From Anaerocolumna sedimenticola (GTDB lineage: Bacteria; Bacillota; Clostridia; Lachnospirales; Lachnospiraceae), in contig NZ_CP048000.1 of assembly GCF_009931695.1 (NCBI RefSeq), forward strand, positions 3,799,501 to 3,863,500: DNA of 64,000 nt. Direction: 5' to 3'. The notes under the pieces are model-generated. The model was not told the origin of the DNA. It saw nothing but the letters and a program-made list of their open reading frames with translations, and did not search any database. Below, one piece after another: positions 56,868 to 64,000 of this stretch (position 1 is its first letter; each line of letters starts with the position of its first letter). The translations under genes and the position numbers were made by a program.

Positions 56868-57476
56868 ATGTATTGGGATGAAGTTATTAAAATGAAGACA
56901 AATGAAAATATTAAATATGATGGCTGGTTAGATAGATATCTTCTAGGAAAGGTTAGTGAAATAACCACTTTAATTGAATTGGGGTGTGGTTGGGGAGATG
57001 ATACGTCATTTTTGCATACTTTAAATTGCAATCTTATTAGTTGTGATATCTCGTCAGAATCCATGAAATTTATCCATAAATATTTTCCTGATATAGAAAC
57101 AAGACAGTTTGACTTACGAGAAAAATTCCCGTTTCAAAATGAAACTGCAGATTATATTGTTGCTGATTTATGCCTCCATTATTTTGATAATATAGAATTA
57201 AATAGGATTCTATTAGAAATCATCCGTGTAACAAAAACTAACGGCATGTTATATGTAAGGGTTAATTCTATTAATGACACAAATTACGGTGTTGGACAAG
57301 GCAAGCAAATCTCAGAAGGAATATATATGACAGAAACGGGGAAAAAACGATTTTTCGATAAGAGTAATATCCTTAATACTTTTAAGATTTTTAAAATCAT
57401 TGACATGGAGGAAGTGATACTGATGAAATATGGCGAAGCAAAAATAGCATGGGAACTTGTTTTGCAAAAAATGTAA
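56868..57476 (+). CDS. Class I SAM-dependent methyltransferase
   Basis: A 202-residue methyltransferase with the SAM motif LIELGCGWGDDTSFLH, acidic loop NLISCDISSESMKF and the post-motif IVADLCLHYFDNIELNRILL. The sequence continues with IIRVTKTNGMLYVRVNSIND. I prefer ATG 56868 with GAGG at 56859-56862 over the overlapping GTG 56862. Related to Methyltransf_11 proteins; the target is unknown. Confidence 0.85.
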   Translation: MYWDEVIKMKTNENIKYDGWLDRYLLGKVSEITTLIELGCGWGDDTSFLHTLNCNLISCDISSESMKFIHKYFPDIETRQFDLREKFPFQNETADYIVADLCLHYFDNIELNRILLEIIRVTKTNGMLYVRVNSINDTNYGVGQGKQISEGIYMTETGKKRFFDKSNILNTFKIFKIIDMEEVILMKYGEAKIAWELVLQKM

Positions 57477-57485
57477 AATGTGCCT

Positions 57486-57561
57486 AATACCAGAGTAGAT
57501 ATGGTATTATTTCCTCCATCCAACTATTCGCAAAACGCAAGTTTAACGAATAGTTGGATGG
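57486..57561. terminator. Two hairpins after the methyltransferase gene
   Basis: AATACCA / TGGTATT (57486-57508) precedes a perfect 15-bp stem CCATCCAACTATTCG / CGAATAGTTGGATGG (57516-57561, 16-nt loop). No long T-run follows. Together they likely end the transcript. Confidence 0.6.
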
Positions 57562-57962
57562 AAATTCCACAAAAGAGTCTTTTCACTGAATCAATTCTTC
57601 TTGATTGTTATTCATTCAATTTGGCAATTGAATTTTAAAATGAAATTTTGTTTCTTATTTTTTTGACGAGAAACCCTCTATAAACCAAGTTATATCTTTC
57701 AATTTTAATTCTTGAGTACTTAATTTTTTGAGCTACGAATTTTATTAAGATTTCATCATATATTAAATCATTATTATCATAATTGTTTTTTGTATAACAT
57801 TCAATTTTTTTTAAGTTATATGGAATAATCATCAACCTTGTATCAATCATTTGGTTGATTCATTAATTTCTTTACTTCTATAATTTATAATAATTAATGC
57901 GTTTTAGATTATTAGTCAGTTCCTCTCTAATAATAGCATTTATTAGTGCTAATCAATTTATG
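57562..57962. other. Gene-poor stretch before tetR
   Basis: A minus-strand frame of 71 codons at 57635-57850 is open, but its charge-rich composition, lack of ribosome site and lack of recognisable family leave it unsupported. No other gene or RNA is seen. Confidence 0.35.
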
Positions 57963-58040
57963 TGACACGGTGTCTCTTGCTATTTCCTATTTTTTGTGTT
58001 ATACTAGTTATATAATTATGTAATGTAAAAACTTTACATT
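57963..58040 (+). promoter_or_regulatory. tetR promoter with two palindromes
   Basis: TTGCTA (57977-57982) and TATACT (58000-58005) are 17 bases apart. GACAC-G-GTGTC (57963-57973) lies just upstream of the -35, and AATGTAAA-AAC-TTTACATT (58022-58040) lies downstream of the start point. Either may be the operator of the TetR protein encoded next. Confidence 0.7.
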
Positions 58041-58063
58041 TTATTTTTTGGAGTGATATAAAT

Positions 58064-58714
58064 ATGGATTTTATCAGAGCAAGAAGTGAAGAACAAAAAG
58101 ATGTTCGTCTAAATCAAATAAAAGAAGTCGCAAAGAAACAATTTTATTCGTTAAGTTACGACAAAATAACGATTAAATCAATCTCTTTAGAATTGGATTT
58201 TGCGCGTTCAAATTTGTATAAATATTTTAGTACAAAGGAGGAAATATATGCTACCATTCTGATTGATGAACTTGCCGAATGGATACAGGAACTTAAGGAA
58301 GCCAGTCCGGATAACGCAATTTCAACCTCAGAAGTTGATACATTTTGTTTATATTGGTCCAGTATAACATGTAAGTATCTTGGAATGATAAGTCTTTATG
58401 CCAGACTGACACCATTATATGCTCAAAACATACCAAATGAATCGTTACAAAAAATCAGACATAATTTTCTTATACATTATCATGATCTAAATAGCTTATT
58501 GCATTCATTGTTTCCAACTCTGACACAACGTCAGGTACAACACTTCTGCCAATATCAGTTTAGTTTTATCGCTGGATTTTCACCAGTTATTAAAGATAAT
58601 GTAGCCAAGGGGGAAATGGTAAATCAACCTAATAAAAAGCTATCATTATCGGATTTTCAAGTTTCTTTTCAAGAATTTTTGAAAACTTTACTCGTAGGAA
58701 TATTTAACACTTAA
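58064..58714 (+). CDS. TetR family regulator
   Basis: A 216-residue TetR protein. The N-terminal HTH is at about residues 12-58 (RLNQIKEVAKKQFYSLSYDK, ITIKSISLELDFARSNLYKY, FSTKEEIYATILIDE). The larger C-terminal ligand domain resembles the TetR_C_29/YsiA-like helical type. TTGGAGTG precedes the ATG. It converges with the exporter operon on the minus strand, so it is the probable local repressor of these efflux genes. Confidence 0.9.
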   Translation: MDFIRARSEEQKDVRLNQIKEVAKKQFYSLSYDKITIKSISLELDFARSNLYKYFSTKEEIYATILIDELAEWIQELKEASPDNAISTSEVDTFCLYWSSITCKYLGMISLYARLTPLYAQNIPNESLQKIRHNFLIHYHDLNSLLHSLFPTLTQRQVQHFCQYQFSFIAGFSPVIKDNVAKGEMVNQPNKKLSLSDFQVSFQEFLKTLLVGIFNT

Positions 58715-58742
58715 TACTTAATTTTTTACTTAACAATAGAAT

Positions 58743-58793
58743 AAAAATCCTCCTGATAGGACAAGTTTTGCTGAAACTCTATCAGGGGGATTT
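58743..58793. terminator. Shared terminator between tetR and exporter operon
   Basis: AAATCC-CCTGATAG type arm pairs with CTATCAGGGGGATTT (15 positions, one mismatch) around an 18-nt loop, with A and T runs on both sides. It serves both convergent units. Confidence 0.85.
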
Positions 58794-58873
58794 CCTTATA
58801 ATATATATTATTATATAAAATTAAATTATATACCTAAGACAAAATTTTATTGTTTACCTAAAATTTATTACCT

Positions 58874-59542
58874 TTATTTTATCTTTATTTTTACGTTTGC
58901 ATTCGTACCGATGATGTTTTTTAGATTAATGTTTTCATTTAACTTAATCTTAATTGGAATAAGCTGTGTTACTTTTGTATAGGTCCCTGATGTTGTAAAA
59001 CTGGTGGTCATGTTAGAAAGTTTATTTGTTGTAATTTTATCAACTTTTTCCACATATCCGGGGAAAGACTTTTTTCCATATGCATCCAGGCTTATGGTAA
59101 CCTCCTGTCCTTCCGCAATTTTAAGTATATCATCTTCCTCAATATTGGCTGTTATATACATATCATTTACACCTGCGACAACAAAAACGACATCCGTCGG
59201 TGATACCAACTGGCCAAGATCTGCTTTTATATCCATTACTTCTCCATTAATAGGTGATTTTATATAGGGGCCGCCCTCTGCCCTGCCAAGAATCTGCCCT
59301 GCTTGTACAGAGTCACCTATGGCTACATTAATCTTAGTCAGCTTACCATTAGTACCCGGTGTAATCTGAAATATTTTAGTATCAACTTTTGCATTATCAG
59401 TTGATATATATTTTGTACTTTCCATATAATATTCCGAACCAAAATATGCTCCGACTATAATGACTATCGCAACGATTATTAAAATGAAACCTTTCTTGCT
59501 GCTCTTCTTTTTCTCGACTATATCGTCTTTAAATTCATCCAT
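58874..59542 (-). CDS. Membrane-fusion protein (HlyD/EmrA-like), second of the operon
   Basis: A 222-residue protein with a basic, KK-rich cytoplasmic start, one transmembrane helix (ILIIVAIVIIVGAYFG) and an EmrA-like body: STDNAKVDTKIFQITPGTNG, VAIGDSVQAGQILGRAEGG (lipoyl-like) and MYITANIEEDDILKIAEGQE. The long coiled-coil hairpin of Gram-negative homologues is absent. ATG 59542 is used because AAGGAGG lies 8 bases upstream inside the longer frame. It ends the exporter operon. Confidence 0.85.
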   Translation of the reverse strand: MDEFKDDIVEKKKSSKKGFILIIVAIVIIVGAYFGSEYYMESTKYISTDNAKVDTKIFQITPGTNGKLTKINVAIGDSVQAGQILGRAEGGPYIKSPINGEVMDIKADLGQLVSPTDVVFVVAGVNDMYITANIEEDDILKIAEGQEVTISLDAYGKKSFPGYVEKVDKITTNKLSNMTTSFTTSGTYTKVTQLIPIKIKLNENINLKNIIGTNANVKIKIK

Positions 59543-59585
59543 TTTTTTATCCTCCTTTTTCACTACTAGATGTCAAACCGCTTCC

Positions 59586-61379
59586 CTATTCAAACTGGCT
59601 GTTATATAAACCGGCATAAAAACCGTTTAGTGCCAATAATTCATCATGATTTCCCTGTTCTATGATGTCACCATCCTTGAGTACCAGGATTAAGTCAGAA
59701 TTTTTAATTGTTGACAGCCTGTGTGCGATAACAAAGCTTGTTCTTCCTGTCATAAGTGAATCCATAGCTTTTTGTATTAAGATTTCTGTTTGAGTATCGA
59801 TTGAGCTGGTAGCCTCATCCAATATAAGGATTTTAGGATTAGCAAGTATTACCCTGGCTATTGTGAATAGCTGCTTCTGACCTTGTGAGATATTACTTGC
59901 TTCTTCATTCAGAATTGTATCATAGCCATCAGGCAGAGTACGGATAAATTCATCGCAATGTGCCGCTTTGGCAGCTGCAATAACCTCCTCTTTTGTGGCA
60001 TCAAAGGTTCCGTATCTAATATTGTCCAATATGGAAGCATTATAAAGCCATGTTTCCTGCAGAACCATTCCAAACAGTGCTCGTAAATCATTTCGTTTAA
60101 AATTATAGATATTATGTCCGTCAATCAAGATTTCTCCCGAATTAATATCATAAAAACGCATCAATAATTTTACCAATGTGGTTTTTCCTGCACCTGTCGG
60201 GCCTACAATTGCTATCTTTTGCCCCTGTTTTATTTTGGCAGAAAAATCATGAATAATCAATTTTTCAGGATTATATCCAAAGAATATATTTTTAAATTCC
60301 ACATTACCATGAAATTCGTATTCCGGTATCTGATCCGCATCGTCTGCTTCCTCTTCTTCATCCAGAAATTCAAATACTCTTTCTGCAGCTGCAATTGTCT
60401 GCTGCAGTGTATTTGATATAGAAGCAAGCTGAGTAATCGGCATGGTAAAGTTTCTCATATATTGTATAAAAGACTGGATATCACCGATTTCTACAACTTT
60501 TTTTACCGCAAGGTATCCCCCGAGTATACAGATAAGTACATATCCAAGATTACCTACAAAATTCATGATAGGCTGCATAATGCTCGTAACAAATTGTGAC
60601 TTCCATGCACTTTCACATAGATCATTATTAATATTTTCAAATTGCATAACGGATTCCGCCTGTCTGTTAAAGGCTTGAATTACATTATGTCCGCTGTACA
60701 TTTCTTCAACATGTCCATTAAGGGAACCAAGTGATTTTTGTTGTGCTTTAAAAAATCCCTGAGAATTTTTTATGATAATATTAACGATTACAAGTGAAAT
60801 CGGAATTACGATCAGAGCTGTTACAGTCATTAACACACTAATAGAAAGCATCATGCAAAATACGCCGATTATGGTGGTTATGGAGGTAATCAGCTGCGTT
60901 AAGCTTTGGTTTAAGGTTTGACTCACTAAATCCACATCATTTGTAATCCTTGACAAGACTTCTCCGTATGTTCGGGTGTCATAATAATTAAGAGGTATTT
61001 TCTGCATTTTCTGCGAAATCTCTTTTCGCAGTTTAAAGGTAACCTCCATAGAAACCCTTGTCATAATGAAATTTTGTATGTAGGAACAGAATGTTGAAAT
61101 AAAATACAGTAATATAAGCAGCATTGTCATTTTGCCCATATAGTCAAAATCCATATACAAGCCGGTCTGCAAATAGTAAGCAACTAACCCGTCTGCCAGT
61201 TTTGTTATTATCTTACCAAGAAGCTTTGGTCCTAATATGGAAAATACGGTAGATATGGCAGCAAATATCAGTACTGCCATTATCTGTATCTTATAGGGAA
61301 AAAGATAAGTTCCAAGGGTTCTGATCGTATTTTTTGAGTCCTTGGCCTTGCTTGCTGTAATTACATTCATTCTAGGCAT
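59586..61379 (-). CDS. ABC exporter half-transporter, canonical ATP site
   Basis: A 597-residue half-transporter: six helices, then an ATPase. Walker A is GPTGAGKTT, Walker B ILILDEATSSID with the catalytic glutamate, but the signature is ISQGQKQLF rather than LSGGQ. With the partner gene upstream (stop overlaps this start by 13 bases) it forms a heterodimer of the LmrCD/BmrCD type, having one good and one degenerate ATP site. GGAGGAAC is upstream of the ATG. Likely a multidrug or peptide exporter. Confidence 0.92.
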   Translation of the reverse strand: MPRMNVITASKAKDSKNTIRTLGTYLFPYKIQIMAVLIFAAISTVFSILGPKLLGKIITKLADGLVAYYLQTGLYMDFDYMGKMTMLLILLYFISTFCSYIQNFIMTRVSMEVTFKLRKEISQKMQKIPLNYYDTRTYGEVLSRITNDVDLVSQTLNQSLTQLITSITTIIGVFCMMLSISVLMTVTALIVIPISLVIVNIIIKNSQGFFKAQQKSLGSLNGHVEEMYSGHNVIQAFNRQAESVMQFENINNDLCESAWKSQFVTSIMQPIMNFVGNLGYVLICILGGYLAVKKVVEIGDIQSFIQYMRNFTMPITQLASISNTLQQTIAAAERVFEFLDEEEEADDADQIPEYEFHGNVEFKNIFFGYNPEKLIIHDFSAKIKQGQKIAIVGPTGAGKTTLVKLLMRFYDINSGEILIDGHNIYNFKRNDLRALFGMVLQETWLYNASILDNIRYGTFDATKEEVIAAAKAAHCDEFIRTLPDGYDTILNEEASNISQGQKQLFTIARVILANPKILILDEATSSIDTQTEILIQKAMDSLMTGRTSFVIAHRLSTIKNSDLILVLKDGDIIEQGNHDELLALNGFYAGLYNSQFE

Positions 61380-63109
61380 TGGTCAAGTTCCTCCTTTGAC
61401 ATTTGTGATAATGCGATTTCCCGGTAAACCATACAGTTTTTCATAAGTTCTTTATGTGTACCTTTTCCGACAATTCTACCTTTATCCAAAACAATAATCT
61501 GATCGGCGTTCATAATGGTACCGACACGCTGAGCGACCAGTAATATTGTACTGTCCCCTGTCTCACTTTTTAATGCCGCACGAAGTTTCTTATCCGTATT
61601 TAAATCCAATGCTGAAAAGCTGTCATCAAAAATATAAATAGGAGCATTTTTGACCAATGCCCTTGCTATGGATAGTCTCTGCTTCTGTCCGCCCGATACA
61701 TTAGTACCGCCTTGTGCAATGGGTGCGTCATAAGTTTCGGGTTTTGATTCGATAAACTCCGTTGCCTGAGCGATATCTGCAGCTTTTTGTATATTTTCAA
61801 AGGTACTGTTCTTATCTGCATAATAGAGGTTTGAACGGATATTTCCCGAGAATAGAATGCTTTTTTGTGGTACATAACCAATCTTACTTCTCAGTTCCTG
61901 ACGGTCAACATCCCGTATATCTTTTCCGTCAATCAGAATCTGACCGTCTGAAACATCATAAAAACGCATCAACAGGTTGATGACCGTTGATTTTCCGCAA
62001 CCTGTTGCTCCTATAATAGCGGTAGTTTGGTGTTTCTTCGCGGTAAAACTTACATTTTCAAGTACATGACCTTTCCCTTCCGGATAGGTAAAACTGACAT
62101 TTTTAAATTCAACATCAGGATCGAAATTTTCGTCATATATTAAGGTGTGCTTTTTATCTCTGATGGAAGGTTTCATGTCTAATACCTCTTTGATTCTGTT
62201 GGCACTGACTGCGGCCCGAGGTATCATAATAAACATTACGGAAAGCATTAAAAACGCTGAAATAATCTGTATGGCATACTGCATAAATGCCATCATGGTA
62301 CCGATATCGATATCCAGCTTAGAAATCTGTTTAGCACCAAACCAGACAATTAGTACAATAGTTATATTCATTATTAATGTCATTGTTGGCATCATTATTG
62401 TCATAACACGGTTTACAAATAAATTAGTATTTGTTAATTCTTTATTTGCTTTATTAAACCGTTCGGCTTCAAATTTCTGTGTGTTAAAAGCTCGAATTAC
62501 CAGCATACCTTCTAGATTTTCACGACTTACCAGATTTAGGCGGTCAATGAGAGTTTGTACCATTTTCATTTTGGGCATTGCAACTACAAAAATGAATATG
62601 ATAAACATAAAAATTACAATCAGAGAAAGTACAATCATCCTGGATAGAGACAGGCTGCTTGAAACAGCCTTTATTGTCCCGCCGATACCAAGAATGGGTG
62701 CATAAAAAAGTAATCTTACCATCATTACAATCAGTGACTGAATCTGGGTGATATCGTTAGTCGTTCGTGTAATTAAGGATGCCGTTGAAAATTTATCAAA
62801 TTCTTCATTTGAAAAGCTCTGGACCTTTCGAAATACATCACTTCGCAAATCTCTTGACGTCCGTGCAGCCACTCTGGATGCAAAATAACCCACAGAAATA
62901 GAACATAGGGTTCCGATAAGGCTGATTATCAGCATTTTCTTTCCTGTATCCAATATAAAATTAATATCACTGTTTATAACTCCTGTGTTAATTATATCAG
63001 ACATATAATCCGGCAATGTTAGTTCACACATTGCCTGGATAAAAAGAAGGATTACTGCCATCAGAACAAAAACCCAATAACGTGATATATATTTAAATAC
63101 TCTATCCAT
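61367..63109 (-). CDS. ABC exporter half-transporter, degenerate catalytic residue
   Basis: A 580-residue half-transporter with six helices and an ATPase. Walker A is GATGCGKST, the signature VSGGQKQRL is canonical, and Walker B reads IYIFDDSFSALD, with Asp where the catalytic Glu is expected. In the heterodimer this site pairs with the SQGQ signature of the partner, making it the non-hydrolytic one. The two subunits are therefore complementary, as in LmrC/LmrD. Confidence 0.92.
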   Translation of the reverse strand: MDRVFKYISRYWVFVLMAVILLFIQAMCELTLPDYMSDIINTGVINSDINFILDTGKKMLIISLIGTLCSISVGYFASRVAARTSRDLRSDVFRKVQSFSNEEFDKFSTASLITRTTNDITQIQSLIVMMVRLLFYAPILGIGGTIKAVSSSLSLSRMIVLSLIVIFMFIIFIFVVAMPKMKMVQTLIDRLNLVSRENLEGMLVIRAFNTQKFEAERFNKANKELTNTNLFVNRVMTIMMPTMTLIMNITIVLIVWFGAKQISKLDIDIGTMMAFMQYAIQIISAFLMLSVMFIMIPRAAVSANRIKEVLDMKPSIRDKKHTLIYDENFDPDVEFKNVSFTYPEGKGHVLENVSFTAKKHQTTAIIGATGCGKSTVINLLMRFYDVSDGQILIDGKDIRDVDRQELRSKIGYVPQKSILFSGNIRSNLYYADKNSTFENIQKAADIAQATEFIESKPETYDAPIAQGGTNVSGGQKQRLSIARALVKNAPIYIFDDSFSALDLNTDKKLRAALKSETGDSTILLVAQRVGTIMNADQIIVLDKGRIVGKGTHKELMKNCMVYREIALSQMSKEELDQCLE

Positions 63110-63147
63110 CTTGTGTCCCTTTCAAACTGTCATATTAGCTTGTGTTC

Positions 63148-64000
63148 TTATGGCCTGGAAGCTGTACCGTCCTCTTGGTTTTCGATACTTGTTTGTCCGT
63201 CCTGATTATTTTGAGTTTGTATTTCCGTTTGAACCGGAATTTGGTTTCCAAGAACAAAAAGTTCTTCTTCACCGGTTAATCCATTTACGATCTCCGTATA
63301 TTTACCATCTGTAAAGCCTGTCTCAACCTTAACTTCTTTAAACCCAACCGGCACATGATCAACTACTTCTTTAACCGCAGGGTCTTTAACATATACAACA
63401 TCTCCACGAATCAAAGCACCATTTGGAACTGTCATAACATCTTTTACTTCATTTATAATAATTTCACCCGTTACATTCATGCCCGGATATAATTCACCGA
63501 AATCATCTATTCTTACGGTAACCGGATATTCCGGCACACCGTTTGTGTATGTACTTTCCGGGCTTATATTAGTAACTACGCCATGAAAGGTAAAACCTTC
63601 TAAAGCATCCGAAGTTACGCTGACTTTCTGACCGACCTTAACTTTTTTAATATCCATTTCATCTACCGGCATATCAAACTTAACAGCAGATAAATCATAA
63701 ATAGTACAGAGTTTTGGTGTTGCAGTTCTGATCGTGTCACCTTCTAAAACGTCCTTACTGGCTACCAGACCGGAAATCGGAGCCGTTACACTATAATCCG
63801 TTTTATCATCTATGATATCCCCAGAGAAGTTTTCGCATCATCGATTTTTTCCTGTGCTTTTTCCAAAGTATTTTCTGCATTATCCATTACGTCTTTTGCA
63901 TTATCTACTTTATTCTGATAAGCATCCAACTGATCCTTATATGTATCGCTGTCTAATACGATCACTGTATATTTTTCTGATATCTTATCCCCTTCTTTTA
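63148..64000 (-). CDS. Membrane-fusion protein, first of operon (partial, apparent frameshift)
   Basis: The gene runs off the right edge. The visible part has a coiled-coil segment (VLDSDTYKDQLDAYQNKVDN, NAENTLEKAQEKIDDAK) and a lipoyl/beta-barrel part (YSVTAPISGLVASKDVLEGD, VSVTSDALEGFTFHGVVTNI, PGMNVTGEIIINEVKD). A stop near 63814 is removed by one base in the T4 run at 63830-63833, giving DAKNFSGDIIDDKTDYS. Its C-terminus is rich in Q, N and E. Thus the operon encodes two adaptor proteins around the two ABC halves; no TolC-like protein is expected in this Gram-positive. Confidence 0.82.

Noticed and set aside
57635..57850. 71-codon minus-strand frame rich in Lys, Ile, Asn and Tyr
   Set aside because: Composition follows the AT-rich DNA, no ribosome site or motif was found. 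It could be an eroded gene but I cannot support it.
1..64000. tRNA, rRNA or tmRNA genes
   Set aside because: No cloverleaf with a terminal acceptor and T-loop consensus or rRNA-like conserved stretch was noticed by eye; a dedicated scan was not possible.

Overview
The window looks like an AT-rich chromosome segment of an anaerobic Firmicute, most likely a Lachnospiraceae (Clostridium cluster XIVa) relative. Evidence: the ylmE-sepF-yggT-ylmH-divIVA-lspA cell-division neighbourhood, strong AGGAGG ribosome sites with TTG/GTG starts, a T-box leucyl-tRNA synthetase leader, GlpP antitermination, a class I c-di-GMP riboswitch and many intrinsic terminators. The placement rests on gene order and protein style; no database was searched.

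Layout. 0-9 kb is core: a membrane-anchored HlyD-like protein, YlmE, SepF, YggT, YlmH, DivIVA, AroB, LspA, a RluA-type pseudouridine synthase and an AAA/DUF4143 ATPase. 9-16 kb holds an orphan BlaI-type repressor, an HD hydrolase, GapN and a GntR-ABC operon with its own promoter and operator. 16-20 kb is a GlpP-controlled glycerol-3-phosphate oxidation set. 20.2-22.4 kb is an IS256-family element that carries an XRE regulator and is flanked by 8-bp direct repeats. 22.7-35 kb carries transporters, a metallophosphoesterase, an ABC-F resistance gene with a leader peptide and attenuator, MelA with AraC, and a DHA2 drug transporter. 35-42 kb is a MarR/GNAT pair and an arsenic operon (ArsR, FAD-rhodanese protein, ArsR, Acr3, ArsD, ArsA). 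42.6-45.9 kb is a three-gene operon (STAS-like, KASIII-like, AMP ligase) behind a c-di-GMP-I riboswitch. 42.0-42.6 and 46-52 kb are gene graveyards: IS remnants, duplicated gene pieces, GNAT genes and truncated enzymes. 52-55 kb is T-box-leuS. 56-58 kb has a HAD phosphatase and a methyltransferase. 58-64 kb is a TetR-linked heterodimeric ABC exporter with two membrane-fusion proteins, the last running off the window.

A technical point affects many calls. At least fifteen reading frames break at a homopolymer, in fourteen of them by exactly one missing base, and restoring that base rejoins a well-conserved protein. This includes genes expected to be intact, such as sepF. I therefore annotate these as single genes with an apparent frameshift; sequencing or assembly error is more likely than wholesale gene decay. 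True fragments, which lack large parts of the protein, are listed separately as pseudogenes.

Most regulatory logic is readable locally: palindromes sit on the promoters of the GntR, MarR, ArsR and TetR genes, and RNA switches precede the glp, ABC-F, KASIII and leuS units. Three short intergenic repeats at 8.8, 28.6 and 34.9 kb form an undescribed-looking dispersed family.
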